Notes: generated by a model from the letters alone, not told the origin. A stretch of 26,889 nucleotides of DNA from Chrysiogenia bacterium (GCA_020434085.1 JAGRBM010000161.1:1-26889); one strand, 5' to 3'; numbered from the stretch's first letter, positions 1-10,573 are shown. A program made the numbers and translations.

Positions 1-806
1 TCGCGCTGAATGACTTCACGATCGATGAGCCGCGCGGCCTCCTGCTCGGTCAGCAGCCGGAGCGCCTCGGGCACCTTCACGCTGCGGCGCTTGGTTTTCT
101 TGCCGCCGCCGAAGGCATTGCCGAGGCCGCCGAGCAGTTCCGAGAGATCGAATCCCATTTCCTCCATGCCCTGGGGCGTGAAGACCTGGGTCATTGCCTT
201 CGAGGAAACCGCCACGTCGATCTCCACGTCGCGATCGTCGAGCTTGCCGCTGCGCAAGAGCTTGCGGAGCTTATCGCGGGTGGAGCTGCCGGTCTCGACT
301 ACCTCGGCGCCGCCCTGCTCGCCCGGAGCGCCGGCGGCAAAGACGCGCGGCGCCTCTTCCTCTGGCTGCGGTTCTTCATCGCGCGGGAGAAGCACATCGA
401 GCAGACGCTCTTCGGCAAGGCGCTGCGCCTCGGGTACGACGCGCTCGCGCTCTTCGGCCTCGACGAGCTTGACGCCCGCCTCGGTCAGGTCGCGGATCAT
501 GGACTCGACGTCTTTTCCCACGTAGCCCACTTCGGTGAACTTGCTGGCTTCGACCTTTAGAAACGGCGCGCCCGCGAGCTTTGCCAGGCGGCGGGCGATC
601 TCCGTCTTACCCACACCGGTGGGCCCGATCATGATGATGTTCTTGGGCGTGATTTCCTCGCGCAGCTTCTCATCCACGCGCTGCCGGCGCCAGCGGTTGC
701 GCAGCGCGATGGCAACGGCCTTCTTCGCAGGCCCCTGCCCGATGATGAACTTGTCGAGCTCGGCGACGATCTCGCGCGGGCTCAGATTCTCGATGGCCTC
801 GCTCAC
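1..806 (-). CDS. hslU: ATP-dependent protease ATPase subunit HslU (ClpY), partial
   Basis: HslU is the AAA+ unfoldase that feeds substrates into the HslV peptidase in the cytoplasm. The first 268 residues are visible and the C-terminus lies beyond the left edge. I translated the minus strand from a GTG at 804-806. It gives a Walker [10 protein letters not shown], then the pore-loop sequence GYVGKDVES, then a long acidic and charged I-domain. The GTG overlaps the hslV stop as GTGA, which implies translational coupling. It is the last visible gene of the dprA-topA-trmFO-xerC-hslV-hslU run. Family identity is very secure; the GTG start is inferred from the overlap and from the typical N-terminus ([13 protein letters not shown]). 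Confidence 0.95.
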   Translation of the reverse strand, partial: MSEAIENLSPREIVAELDKFIIGQGPAKKAVAIALRNRWRRQRVDEKLREEITPKNIIMIGPTGVGKTEIARRLAKLAGAPFLKVEASKFTEVGYVGKDVESMIRDLTEAGVKLVEAEERERVVPEAQRLAEERLLDVLLPRDEEPQPEEEAPRVFAAGAPGEQGGAEVVETGSSTRDKLRKLLRSGKLDDRDVEIDVAVSSKAMTQVFTPQGMEEMGFDLSELLGGLGNAFGGGKKTKRRSVKVPEALRLLTEQEAARLIDREVIQR

Positions 807-1354
807 TCGCTGGCCTCCAGGTCGGATACGACGATGTCGTGGTTGGTGTAGATGCAGATGTTGGCGGCAATGTGCAGCGCGCGGTCGGCAATCTCATGGG
901 CGGAGAGGTCGGTGTTCTCGATGAGCGCCGTGGCCGCGGCCTGCGCGAAGGGCCCGCCGCTGCCGATGGCGAGAATTCCCTTCTCCGGCTCGATCACATC
1001 GCCGGTGCCGGAGACGAGGTAGCTCTCCTTGGCATCGGCGACGATAAGCATGGCTTCGAGATTGCGCAGCATCTTGCTGGTGCGCCACTGCTTGGCCAGC
1101 TCCACCGCCGCGCGGCGCAGGTTGCCGTTGAATTCCTCGAGTTTGGCCTCGAAGAGCTCGTAGAGCGTGATCGCATCGGCCGTGGCCCCGGCAAAGCCGG
1201 TGATGACCCGTCCCTCGTAGAGGGCGCGCACCTTGCGGGCGCTGTGCTTCATGACCGTGTTGCCAAGGCTGACCTGCCCGTCTCCGGCGATGGAGACCTG
1301 GTTGCCGCGGCGCACGCAGAGAATGGTTGTCGATCTGATTTTGGGATTCTTCAT
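803..1354 (-). CDS. hslV: ATP-dependent protease peptidase subunit HslV (ClpQ)
   Basis: HslV is the threonine peptidase of the HslUV complex and forms a double hexamer capped by HslU. The 183-aa product carries the family hallmarks: TTILCVRR at the mature N-terminus, [23 protein letters not shown], and [12 protein letters not shown]. The ATG at 1354 leaves an 8-residue leader (MKNPKIRS) before the presumed catalytic Thr9, longer than the single Met of E. coli HslV, so a processing step would be needed. No strong Shine-Dalgarno is visible. The open frame continues upstream, but that part is not conserved. A 125-bp gap separates it from xerC, and its stop overlaps the hslU start. Confidence 0.96.
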   Translation of the reverse strand: MKNPKIRSTTILCVRRGNQVSIAGDGQVSLGNTVMKHSARKVRALYEGRVITGFAGATADAITLYELFEAKLEEFNGNLRRAAVELAKQWRTSKMLRNLEAMLIVADAKESYLVSGTGDVIEPEKGILAIGSGGPFAQAAATALIENTDLSAHEIADRALHIAANICIYTNHDIVVSDLEASE

Positions 1355-1479
1355 GGCATGTTTGGACGCGCGGCAGGCAGAGGCCAAAAAACCGGGCGAG
1401 TTCTTTGTTTGGTGCTTGATCCGCCCCGGGTCAAGGGGGGCAGCGGGAAATGGGCCTGAGAGCTGCGCAGAGCGCTCGC

Positions 1480-2415
1480 TCAAGCGCTCTCTTTGGCATC
1501 TCGCGCCCGCGGGTGGGCGCGGCGGTAGACCTTCTGGAGGCTCTCCAGATCCACGTGGGTATAGCGCTGGGTCGTCGAGAGCGAGGCGTGTCCCAGCAGT
1601 TCCTGGATGGCGCGAAGGTCCGCGCCGCCCGAGAGCAGGTCGGTCGCAAATGAGTGCCGGAGCGCATGTGGAGAGATTTCCTCGGGCAGGCCCGCATCGC
1701 GGGCGTATCTTTTTACGATGCGCGCGATCTGGCGCGAGGAGAGCCCCCTGCCCTGGCGGCTCACCAGCAGGGCCGTACAGGTTCCAGCCTTTGCGCCCGC
1801 GAGCAAACCCTTCCGGGCTTCGAGCCATTCCTTCAAAAGATCGGCAGTGATTTCGGCAAAGGGAACGACGCGGTCCTTGCCGCCCTTGCCCTCACGCACA
1901 TGAATGAGCCGCTCTTTGAGGTCCACGTCGCGCAACTCCAGTGCGGCGACCTCGGACAGGCGTAGGCCCGAGCCGTAGAGCAGTTCGAGAATCACCCGGT
2001 TGCGAAGGTCGCGGTGCGGGTCAGTGTCGGCGCCGCCGCTGTCCATGAGGCTCTCGCTCTGGTCAGGGCTCAGGAAAGCCGGGAGCTTCTTCGCACGCTT
2101 GGGCGTGGCGACCGAGTCGGCGGGGTTGGCGCCCAGGATCTTGCGCTCCATGCACCAGCGAAAGAAGGTGCGAAGCGCCGATAGTTCGCGCGCGGTGGTC
2201 GACTTGCTCACCTCGCCGTGGCGATGCGCCAGGTAGCGCCGCACGTCCAGGCGCGTCAGCTTCCCCAGTTCCCCTTGCGTGGGAAGCGTCTCTTCGTCGC
2301 CCGAGATGAAGTGAAAAAAGCGCTCAAGATCGCGCAGGTAGGCGCGCGAGGTATTGGCAGAGCCGTTGCGAACGCTCGCCAGATGCTGTTCAAATTCGGC
2401 CAAAAACGCTTTCAT
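1480..2415 (-). CDS. xerC: Tyrosine recombinase XerC/CodV family
   Basis: Site-specific tyrosine recombinase that, with XerD, resolves chromosome dimers at dif. From the ATG at 2415 it is 311 aa, close to the usual 300. An N-terminal SAM-like core-binding domain (about 1-90) precedes the catalytic domain. All catalytic residues are visible: Arg152 in GSGLRLSEV, Lys180 in GKGGKDR, His250 and Arg253 in HALRHSFAT, His276 in [10 protein letters not shown], and nucleophile Tyr285 in TQRYTHV. A GTG at 2424, three codons upstream and directly after the trmFO stop, is an alternative start. Synteny with trmFO and hslVU argues for XerC/CodV rather than a phage integrase. Confidence 0.93.
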   Translation of the reverse strand: MKAFLAEFEQHLASVRNGSANTSRAYLRDLERFFHFISGDEETLPTQGELGKLTRLDVRRYLAHRHGEVSKSTTARELSALRTFFRWCMERKILGANPADSVATPKRAKKLPAFLSPDQSESLMDSGGADTDPHRDLRNRVILELLYGSGLRLSEVAALELRDVDLKERLIHVREGKGGKDRVVPFAEITADLLKEWLEARKGLLAGAKAGTCTALLVSRQGRGLSSRQIARIVKRYARDAGLPEEISPHALRHSFATDLLSGGADLRAIQELLGHASLSTTQRYTHVDLESLQKVYRRAHPRARDAKESA

Positions 2416-2424
2416 TACAGGCAC

Positions 2425-3753
2425 TTATAGCACGATTCCGCCCTTTTCACCAAGAAACTTCGCCATCTCCTCGCGGGCGCGCTCCACATGGAAGAGCCGG
2501 CGTTCGGCCTTGCCGCGGGCGCGTTTTTCAAGGGGGTCGAAAAGCCCGAAGTTGAAGTTCATGGGCTGGAAGATCTCCGGGTCGGCCTCGCGCAGGTAAC
2601 GCTGGAGCGCGCCGATGGCTGTGTTGGCCGGCAGCAATACCGGCGGCGCGCCGCGAAGCGAACGCTCCACGTTCTCGGCAGCGATGAGTCCCATGACCAC
2701 CGCCTCGACGTATCCCTCAACGCCCGTGAGCTGCCCGCCGATGTAGAGATTGTCCTGGGCCTTGATCCGAAGCGCTTCATCCAGAACGAGCGGCGCGTTC
2801 ACAAATGTATTGCGGTGCACCGATCCAAGGCGCACGAACTCGGCGGCTTCGAGACCCGGGAGCATGCGGAACACCCGCTCCTGCTCGCCGTAGCGCATCT
2901 TCGTCTGGCAACCCACCAGGTTGTAGAGCGTAAAGGCGCGGTTCTCGGCGCGAAGCTGCGCCACTGCGTAGGGACGCCTGCCCGTGCGCGGGTCGGTCAG
3001 GCCGATCGCGCGGAAGGTACCAAAGCGCAGCGATTCGGTTCCCTTTGAGGCAATCTCCTCGATTGGCTGGCAGGCCTCGAAGGGCCGGATGTTCTCAAAG
3101 TCCGCGTAGGGAACTTTCCCCGCTTCGAGGAGCGCGCTCACGAAGGCGTGGTATTCCTCCTCGCTCATGGGGATGTTGAGGTAGTCCTCGCTCTCACCGC
3201 GATCATGCCGATTGGCGCTGAAGACGATGTCGCGGTTGATCGAGTCGGCCTCGACAATGGGGCTGATCGCATCGTAGAACGCGAGGTTCGTCGTGCCGGT
3301 TATATCAGCAAGAGACTGGGCCAGTCGTCCGCTGGTGAGCGGCCCCGTTGCCAGGATCACCGGCACGTCCGTGGGAAGCTCGGTGAACTCCTCGCGGCGC
3401 AGCTCGATGAGCGGCTCTTCCTCGATCTTCTTCGTCACGAGGGCGGCGAACTCGTCGCGGTCCACGGCGAGCGCATCGCCGGCCGGAACGCGCGTGGCCT
3501 GCGCGCACTCGAGAATCAGCGAACCCAGCGCGCGAAGCTCTTCCTTGAGCAGTCCTTGCGGCGTGCTCTCACGGTCGGATTTCAGAGAGTTGGAGCAGAC
3601 GATCTCGGCGAGCCGGTCGCTCTGGTGCGCTTCGGTGGGCTTTACCGGGCGCATTTCAAAGAGCGTGCAGGCGATCCCGCGACGCGCGAGCCGCCACGCC
3701 GCCTCGGCCCCCGAGAGGCCGCCGCCCACCACGATTGCGCGTTTCTCACTCAT
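2425..3753 (-). CDS. trmFO: Methylenetetrahydrofolate-tRNA (uracil-5-)-methyltransferase TrmFO
   Basis: Folate- and FAD-dependent enzyme making 5-methyluridine at position 54 of tRNA, the folate alternative to SAM-dependent TrmA. The 442-aa product begins with a dinucleotide-binding GGGLSGAEAAW, then EMRP, CSNSL with a conserved cysteine, ATGPLTSG, YDAISPI, GCQTKMRYGEQ and the C-terminal FAD motif GQLTGVEGYVE. I prefer ATG 3753 (MSEKRAIVVGGG), with a weak GGA upstream, over ATG 3762, which has no RBS and would start 8 nt after a strong hairpin. It lies between topA and xerC, and its stop abuts the candidate xerC GTG. Confidence 0.95.
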   Translation of the reverse strand: MSEKRAIVVGGGLSGAEAAWRLARRGIACTLFEMRPVKPTEAHQSDRLAEIVCSNSLKSDRESTPQGLLKEELRALGSLILECAQATRVPAGDALAVDRDEFAALVTKKIEEEPLIELRREEFTELPTDVPVILATGPLTSGRLAQSLADITGTTNLAFYDAISPIVEADSINRDIVFSANRHDRGESEDYLNIPMSEEEYHAFVSALLEAGKVPYADFENIRPFEACQPIEEIASKGTESLRFGTFRAIGLTDPRTGRRPYAVAQLRAENRAFTLYNLVGCQTKMRYGEQERVFRMLPGLEAAEFVRLGSVHRNTFVNAPLVLDEALRIKAQDNLYIGGQLTGVEGYVEAVVMGLIAAENVERSLRGAPPVLLPANTAIGALQRYLREADPEIFQPMNFNFGLFDPLEKRARGKAERRLFHVERAREEMAKFLGEKGGIVL

Positions 3754-3770
3754 CTGTTTCATCCAAACTA

Positions 3771-3804
3771 CAAGCGCCCGCTGCCTCTCGGCACCGGGCG
3801 CTTG
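3771..3804 (-). other. RNA hairpin between topA and trmFO
   Basis: A perfect 10-bp inverted repeat (CAAGCGCCCG at 3771-3780, its complement at 3795-3804) encloses a second 4-bp stem (TGCC/GGCA). One G-G mismatch separates the two stems in the minus-strand transcript. The transcribed loop is GAGA, a GNRA tetraloop. There is no U-tract after it, so it does not look like an intrinsic terminator. It sits 23 nt after the topA stop and just upstream of the trmFO translation start. It may be an mRNA stability or processing element, or a translation modulator. Confidence 0.7.
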
Positions 3805-3827
3805 GTGGTCTCACTTTAACTGCTCGC

Positions 3828-6237
<2,410 letters not shown>

Positions 6238-6260
<23 letters not shown>

Positions 6261-7377
6261 CAGGATGTGCTCGCAATAATCCTCTGAGTTCGAGGCTCAG
6301 CAGTATAGGGGCGCCGCGCCCGGCGTCAAGCCCGGCATGTGCAAGCAATTCATCACGATGGAGCATCTGCCCCTGTGCGAGCGAGTCCATAAGTGCCCGT
6401 TCTTCTTCGGAAAGATCGGCTTTGGGAGCGGCTGCCCCCTGCGTTGAAAGAACTTGTTGTCGGGGCTCTGCGGGTCCTTGAGCGCGCTTGCCGGTATTTG
6501 CTTCAGGTAGCGATTCGAACACGTCATCGGCGTTTTCAACCAGCGCCGCCCCCTGTTTTAGAAACAAATGCGGCGCGCCGCTGCGCATGGAATGAATGGG
6601 TCCGGGCACGCAAAAGACCTGACGATTCTGCTCAAGCGCGTAACCGACGGTGATCATCGCGCCCGATTTTCGCGTGCCCTGCGTGAGCAGCACGCCCAGT
6701 GCAAGGCCGCTAATGATGCGGTTTCGCTGGCGAAAGTGCGCGGGCAGCGGTTGGGTGCCAGGCGCGAATTCACTGACAATCGCCCCGCTGCCCAGGATCT
6801 GCTTGCGCAAGGCGGCGCTCCCGCGCGGGTAATCGACATCGTGACCGCACCCGAGCACGGCGATGGTTCGCCCACCCGCCTCCAGCGCCGCGCCGTGAGC
6901 GACCTGATCGACGCCCATGGCCAGTCCGCTGATGATCGTGAGCCCGCGCCGCGCGAGCGCGCCGGCAAGTTCGCGGGTCACGCGCGATCCGTAGTGGTCG
7001 GGATTGCGCGTGCCCACGATGGCCAGGCTGCGTTCGTCGGCATCTTCAAAGCTCCCCTGAACAAAGAGCACGGGCGGTGGTGCGGGAATGTGTGCGAGCA
7101 AACGGGGATAGTCCGCGCTCGTGAGAATGCGCACGCCGAGCGCGTCGCAAGCCGCGATCTGGCGATCGATCTCCGCCCAGTCGGGCCCCGCGCAGATTAG
7201 GTCGGCTGTTTTGGGACCAATCCCCTCGATTTCGAGAAGGTGCTTGCGTGAGCACTCAAGAGCCCGCGCTGCAGTACCGAGCGCGCGCGTGAGGCTCTCA
7301 AAGAGAAGCGGCCCGACCTGGCGAATGCTCGCCAGCGCCAGGGCCGCTCGAATTTCTTCGTGACCGCCGGGGGGCAC
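6238..7377 (-). CDS. dprA: DNA-processing protein DprA (Smf)
   Basis: DprA binds incoming single-stranded DNA and loads RecA in natural transformation. The 379-aa product has an N-terminal helix-hairpin-helix region (EIEGIGPKTADL). The Rossmann-like DprA fold follows, with VGTRNPDHYGS, ISGLAMGVDQVAHGAAL, VLGCGHDVDYP, FRQRNRIISGL and KSGAMITV. It ends with a winged-helix-like C-terminal domain. I chose GTG 7377 because GAGAG lies just upstream and it starts 7 nt after the lysM stop; an in-frame start at 7449 would overlap that gene by 65 nt. The 3' end overlaps topA by 23 nt. Presence of DprA alone does not prove competence. Confidence 0.94.
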
Positions 7378-7384
7378 GGATCTC

Positions 7385-9046
7385 TCAGTTACCCTGGGCG
7401 ACTTCGCTCTCCGCTGCAGAGCCCTCGGGCTCGAGTTCCAGCGGCGCAATGCTGATCTGGTCGCCGACGGCGACTTCGCGGCGACTGCTCGTAATCAGAG
7501 CGGTCGAGGTGGTCTCGTTGGTGCGAAGCACCACCGCTTCGCCGACAAAATACCGCGGAAGCGAGACATCATCGCCGACTTCCGGGTCTTCGACCTCACG
7601 GTTGGGACGGTAGATGTTGAAGACATTTCCGACTTCCACGCCGTCCTGGCTTCCCTTGTCGAGGTAGACAACGTCGTTCTGCACCATGGCCAGCTTGCGA
7701 TCCTTCGTGCCGACGATCCAGCCGTTGATTTCCTGCTCGTTGGCCTTCAGACGAATGTCCGTTTCCACCTCGAACTCGGGCAGGATGCGGTCATAGGTCT
7801 CGATCCCCTCCAGCCGACGATTGCCGACGCTGACGTCTTCGTAAGCTTCGGTGATGATCGCGCTGGAAGTGCGCTCGTAGACTTCCTCGACCTGCACGCC
7901 GCCCACAATCTTGATCTGATGGCCGATGTAGTCACCGGTCACCGGATGTTCGACTTCCGAAGTGATGCGGAAGATCAGGAAGCGGTCGCCGGCGGCGACG
8001 CCGTTGATCTGGCCGCGGTTGATGAACACGCGGTCGCCCGTTGCGGCGCGGATTCGCGCCTGCTCGTCTTCCTGGCCAATGATGTAGCCCGACTGCTCGA
8101 TCTCGTTTCCATCGAGCAGCGGCGCCAACCATCCGGCCGCCTGGGCACGCGAGTATTCAAGGACGTTGCGCTGACGGCGCGCCAGCACCTGGCGCTTCTT
8201 GCTGATGAGCTCGGTGGAGGCCTCATCGAAGATCTCGATCTCGTCGCGCTTGGTCAGTTGCTCAAGGAACTGGTCGCGCTCGGCCAGCTCGGCGGCGCTG
8301 GGTTCGACTTCTTCGATGACTTCAAACTCCACTTCCGTGGCGAATTCGTCTTCGAGAACCGGCTCTTCATCGGTTGCCGTCGCACGCTCGAGATCCGAGG
8401 GCGGAATCAGCTGCACCACCTGCTCGCTCACCAGGTCCCATTCGCGCGGATACACGGTGATGGGCTCACCCGGGTAAATCAGGTCGGGGTTGATGATCTG
8501 CGGGTTGTCGGCGTGAATGCGCGTCCACATGAACGGATCGTTCAAAAAGCGCGAGGAGATGTCCCAGAGGGTATCACCATTCTTGACGATGTAGACCTGC
8601 GGGGCCTCACCGGCGCCCTCGCCGATTACGTCGATGGGCACTTCCTGACCGGCGCCCATGCGCTGGACCATGTTGCGGCCCGGATCGCCCAGGTCCACGC
8701 CGCGCTGAACGCGGCGAACTTCTTCAAGCTCGGGGCTCACGGTACGGGGCTGCGCCTGGGTGCGGGCGCCCTCGTCGACGATGATCTCATCGCCCAGGAC
8801 GTCTTCGCCCTCGGCTCCGGCGTCCATCGCTTCGGCGTCCGTGGCTTCGTCGCTCATCACCTCATCGGTCACGGCCTCTTCAGCCATCTGCGCATCGGGG
8901 TCGGTGACTTCGTCCTCGACGACGACTTCTACATCGCCCTCGACTCCGACATCGACCATGTCCTCATCCTGCGCGCGCACACTCACCGGAGTGAGCGCCA
9001 GCATCGCAGCCAGAGCCAGGGATCCCCATTTCACCGTCCACTTCAT
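7385..9046 (-). CDS. Exported LysM-domain protein with acidic N-terminus
   Basis: A 553-aa exported protein. A signal peptide ends near VRA-25. An extremely acidic, low-complexity stretch (26-93, rich in Asp, Glu, Val and Met) follows. One LysM peptidoglycan-binding domain spans about 151-200 (VKNGDTLWDISSRF ... YPGEPITVYP), then comes a second acidic linker (221-260). The C-terminal half contains two similar units of about 90 residues (320-411 and 442-531), which align over GYIIG/GWIVG, INGVAAGD/DGVEVGN and SVGN/AVGD. GGGAG-like GGGAG/GGGAGA sequence 7 nt upstream supports ATG 9046. It probably acts in the periplasm or cell wall. LysM genes next to dprA-topA are a context I recall from other deltaproteobacteria. 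The exact role is unknown. Confidence 0.88.
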   Translation of the reverse strand: MKWTVKWGSLALAAMLALTPVSVRAQDEDMVDVGVEGDVEVVVEDEVTDPDAQMAEEAVTDEVMSDEATDAEAMDAGAEGEDVLGDEIIVDEGARTQAQPRTVSPELEEVRRVQRGVDLGDPGRNMVQRMGAGQEVPIDVIGEGAGEAPQVYIVKNGDTLWDISSRFLNDPFMWTRIHADNPQIINPDLIYPGEPITVYPREWDLVSEQVVQLIPPSDLERATATDEEPVLEDEFATEVEFEVIEEVEPSAAELAERDQFLEQLTKRDEIEIFDEASTELISKKRQVLARRQRNVLEYSRAQAAGWLAPLLDGNEIEQSGYIIGQEDEQARIRAATGDRVFINRGQINGVAAGDRFLIFRITSEVEHPVTGDYIGHQIKIVGGVQVEEVYERTSSAIITEAYEDVSVGNRRLEGIETYDRILPEFEVETDIRLKANEQEINGWIVGTKDRKLAMVQNDVVYLDKGSQDGVEVGNVFNIYRPNREVEDPEVGDDVSLPRYFVGEAVVLRTNETTSTALITSSRREVAVGDQISIAPLELEPEGSAAESEVAQGN

Positions 9047-9058
9047 GACATGTCTCCC

Positions 9059-9075
9059 GAGTCCGCCAGGGACTC
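9059..9075 (-). other. Small hairpin in the 5' region of the lysM gene
   Basis: GAGTCC-GCCAG-GGACTC forms a 6-bp stem with a 5-nt loop. In the minus-strand transcript it ends right before the GGGAG ribosome binding site of the LysM gene and starts 17 nt after the stop of the upstream TPR gene. There is no U-tract. It may influence translation or mRNA processing between the two cistrons. Confidence 0.5.
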
Positions 9076-9092
9076 ATCCGTCAAATCCGAAA

Positions 9093-9941
9093 TCAACGCC
9101 CCGTCCCGGGATATCCGAGCAGGGTTTGCGTTTTCCCCGCAGCATCGCTGAAGGGGTAATCGTCGAGCAGCCGCTGGGCCGCATCTTTCGCCTTGCGTTC
9201 GTCGCCCAGCTTGCGGTGGCTCAGCGCCACCTTGAGCAGCGCATCGGGCGCCTTGTTTCCGCCCGGGTAGCGGCTGACCAGCTTGCTGAAGGCCACGATC
9301 GCATCGTCAAAAAGATCCTGCGAATAATAGCACTCACCCGCCCAGTAGAGCGAGTTATCGGCATAATCGTGGTCGGGCAGTTCTTTGGCGAAGTGCTCGA
9401 AGGCGCCGATGCACTCATCCCAGCGCCCTTCTTCGTAATAGCCAAGCGCCTGCTTGTAATAAGAGAGCGGATTGGTGATCGCGCCCGACATGGCCGCCGG
9501 TGCCTGCGCGGGCGCGGCGGGCTTGGCCGGTTTCGCCGGCGCGGCGGTGGCGACCTTCACCGGGGCCTCGGGCTGTCTTGCCGCCACGGGCTGCGCCGGC
9601 TTGGGCGCGGGCTTTGCCGCCGGAGGCGGCGGCGGAGGCTTGACCGCCTCGGGCTCCGCACGCGTGGCAGGCAGCGCCGGCTGGGGCTGGAGCTGCACGA
9701 TCCGCATGGCCTGATTCTTCTTGACCGCCGCAATGTACTGGCGGTTGGTATCGACCTTGTCTTCAAGGATGAACTGCGAGTTGGAGAGTTCTTCAACCCG
9801 CGAAGACACCTCGGCCTGGCTGCGCTGCATGGCAGCGAGCTGACCTTCGAGTCGGCGTAGATCCGTTTCGAGTTTCTCGGTCTTGGAAGAGCAGGCGAGA
9901 GTACCCAAAAGGACCGCTATCGTGAGGACATACTTCGACAT
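9093..9941 (-). CDS. CpoB/YbgF-like TPR lipoprotein
   Basis: A 282-aa envelope protein resembling the Tol-Pal-associated CpoB/YbgF family. A signal sequence ends in LLGTLAC with Cys17 as probable lipidation site; Thr at -3 is suboptimal, so lipidation is probable rather than certain. Then come a coiled coil (about 20-75), a Pro/Ala/Lys-rich linker (about 85-152, including PPPPPP) and a C-terminal TPR array (158-275: YYKQALGYYEEGRWDECIGA, YWAGECYYSQDLFDDAI, ALSHRKLGDERKAKDA). ATG 9941 is preferred over an upstream in-frame start at 9992 because the signal peptide starts there. tolQRAB-pal genes are not adjacent. It heads the operon that runs to hslU. Confidence 0.85.
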   Translation of the reverse strand: MSKYVLTIAVLLGTLACSSKTEKLETDLRRLEGQLAAMQRSQAEVSSRVEELSNSQFILEDKVDTNRQYIAAVKKNQAMRIVQLQPQPALPATRAEPEAVKPPPPPPAAKPAPKPAQPVAARQPEAPVKVATAAPAKPAKPAAPAQAPAAMSGAITNPLSYYKQALGYYEEGRWDECIGAFEHFAKELPDHDYADNSLYWAGECYYSQDLFDDAIVAFSKLVSRYPGGNKAPDALLKVALSHRKLGDERKAKDAAQRLLDDYPFSDAAGKTQTLLGYPGTGR

Positions 9942-9982
9942 CGCGTCACTTCGATCGCGTTCCGTGGGCAGAAGGCGACCCC

Positions 9983-10012
9983 ATAGTCGCACAGGCCCGG
10001 AGCGCCTGTCAA
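9983..10012 (-). promoter_or_regulatory. Sigma-70-like promoter of the minus-strand tpr-lysM-dprA operon
   Basis: On the minus strand a perfect TTGACA (10007-10012) is followed after 18 bp by GACTAT (9983-9988, 3 of 6 consensus positions). The predicted start near 9976 would leave a leader of about 35 nt before ATG 9941. The -35 match is strong and the -10 moderate. It is the only candidate I see that is well placed for the long operon. Confidence 0.55.
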
Positions 10013-10274
10013 GAAATTCACGCTCAATTATGCGTCTTCTAAAGATAATTACGCATAATTATAGCTAATACAATCCCTCTCAGATAAATAGAGGTTTTCT
10101 CCTTCAACATACTGAAATTACACGACTTTGACAATTTTCTCTTGTGACCGCCCTCACACTTCCGTGGCCCGGGAACCACAAAAATACTGGACGAGCCGCG
10201 CCCTCTTCCGCTAGTTTGAGCGCGCTTCGAAGTAGTTCGGGGCCATTTTCCCCTCTCCCAAAGGAGTGCGAGCC
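10013..10274. promoter_or_regulatory. AT-rich divergent intergenic region with nested palindromes
   Basis: The divergent gap between the minus-strand operon and the plus-strand 75-aa gene holds an AT-rich stretch (about 10017-10140) unlike the GC-rich surroundings. Within it AATTATGCGT (10026-10035) is repeated inverted at 10051-10060, and ATAATTA-CGCA-TAATTAT (10045-10062) is a second, overlapping palindrome. A weak plus-strand promoter candidate is TGGACG (10188-10193), 18 bp, TAGTTT (10212-10217). The AAGGAG at 10261-10266 is the RBS of the next gene. No gene is apparent here. Confidence 0.55.
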
Positions 10275-10502
10275 GTGCCTGCTGAAGTAGATCCCGAGAT
10301 CACCATCATCGAGAAGAACGAGGCCGGTATCATCGAGCAGTTCCAGGTGAAGTCGCCCTACACCGGCTACACCACCTACTTCTATGTGAAGGTCCACGGC
10401 GAAGTTGCCCGTTCCTTCTCCTCGGAGAAGGCCGCGCGCAAGTATCTCTATGATCGCACGCACAGCCTGCGCGCGCGCAACCAGTCGACCTACGCCCGCT
10501 AA
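10275..10502 (+). CDS. Small 75-aa protein of unknown function
   Basis: I do not recognise this family. The 75-aa product is soluble-looking, with no signal peptide or membrane segment. It has an acidic N-terminal third (PAEVDPEITIIEKNEAG), an aromatic centre (SPYTGYTTYFYVKVHGE) and a basic C-terminus (KAARKYLYDRTHSLRARNQ). The GTG at 10275 is preceded by AAGGAG with 8-nt spacing, an excellent RBS; an in-frame GTG at 10266 lies inside that RBS and is less likely. A strong terminator follows within 70 bp, so it is a monocistronic unit. The good RBS and tight terminator suggest a genuinely expressed gene. Confidence 0.8.
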   Translation: MPAEVDPEITIIEKNEAGIIEQFQVKSPYTGYTTYFYVKVHGEVARSFSSEKAARKYLYDRTHSLRARNQSTYAR

Positions 10503-10516
10503 AATCTGCGTTTTTC

Positions 10517-10573
10517 CCGCCCAAAGGCGGGTCAGGAGCAAAATCCCCGGCCGAAAAGCCGGGGATTTTTTTG
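10517..10573 (+). terminator. Rho-independent terminator after the 75-aa gene
   Basis: Two hairpins in a row. CCCGCC/GGCGGG (10517-10532) is followed by a strong stem ATCCCCGGC-CGAAAA-GCCGGGGAT (10544-10567), which A/T pairs extend to 10541-10570. A run of seven T ends at 10573. The second is a textbook intrinsic terminator; the first may be an accessory stem. Confidence 0.93.

Noticed and set aside
1480-2415. Phage integrase or integron origin of the tyrosine recombinase
   Set aside because: Length, sequence and position between trmFO and hslV match housekeeping XerC/CodV; no att repeats, phage genes or attC sites are nearby.
7919-9151. 410-aa plus-strand open frame opposite the LysM gene
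   Set aside because: Antisense shadow of a gene with signal peptide, LysM domain and good RBS.
10013-10140. Replication origin in the AT-rich stretch
   Set aside because: No TTATNCACA DnaA boxes and no dnaA/dnaN/gidA neighbours; the palindromes fit a regulatory site better.
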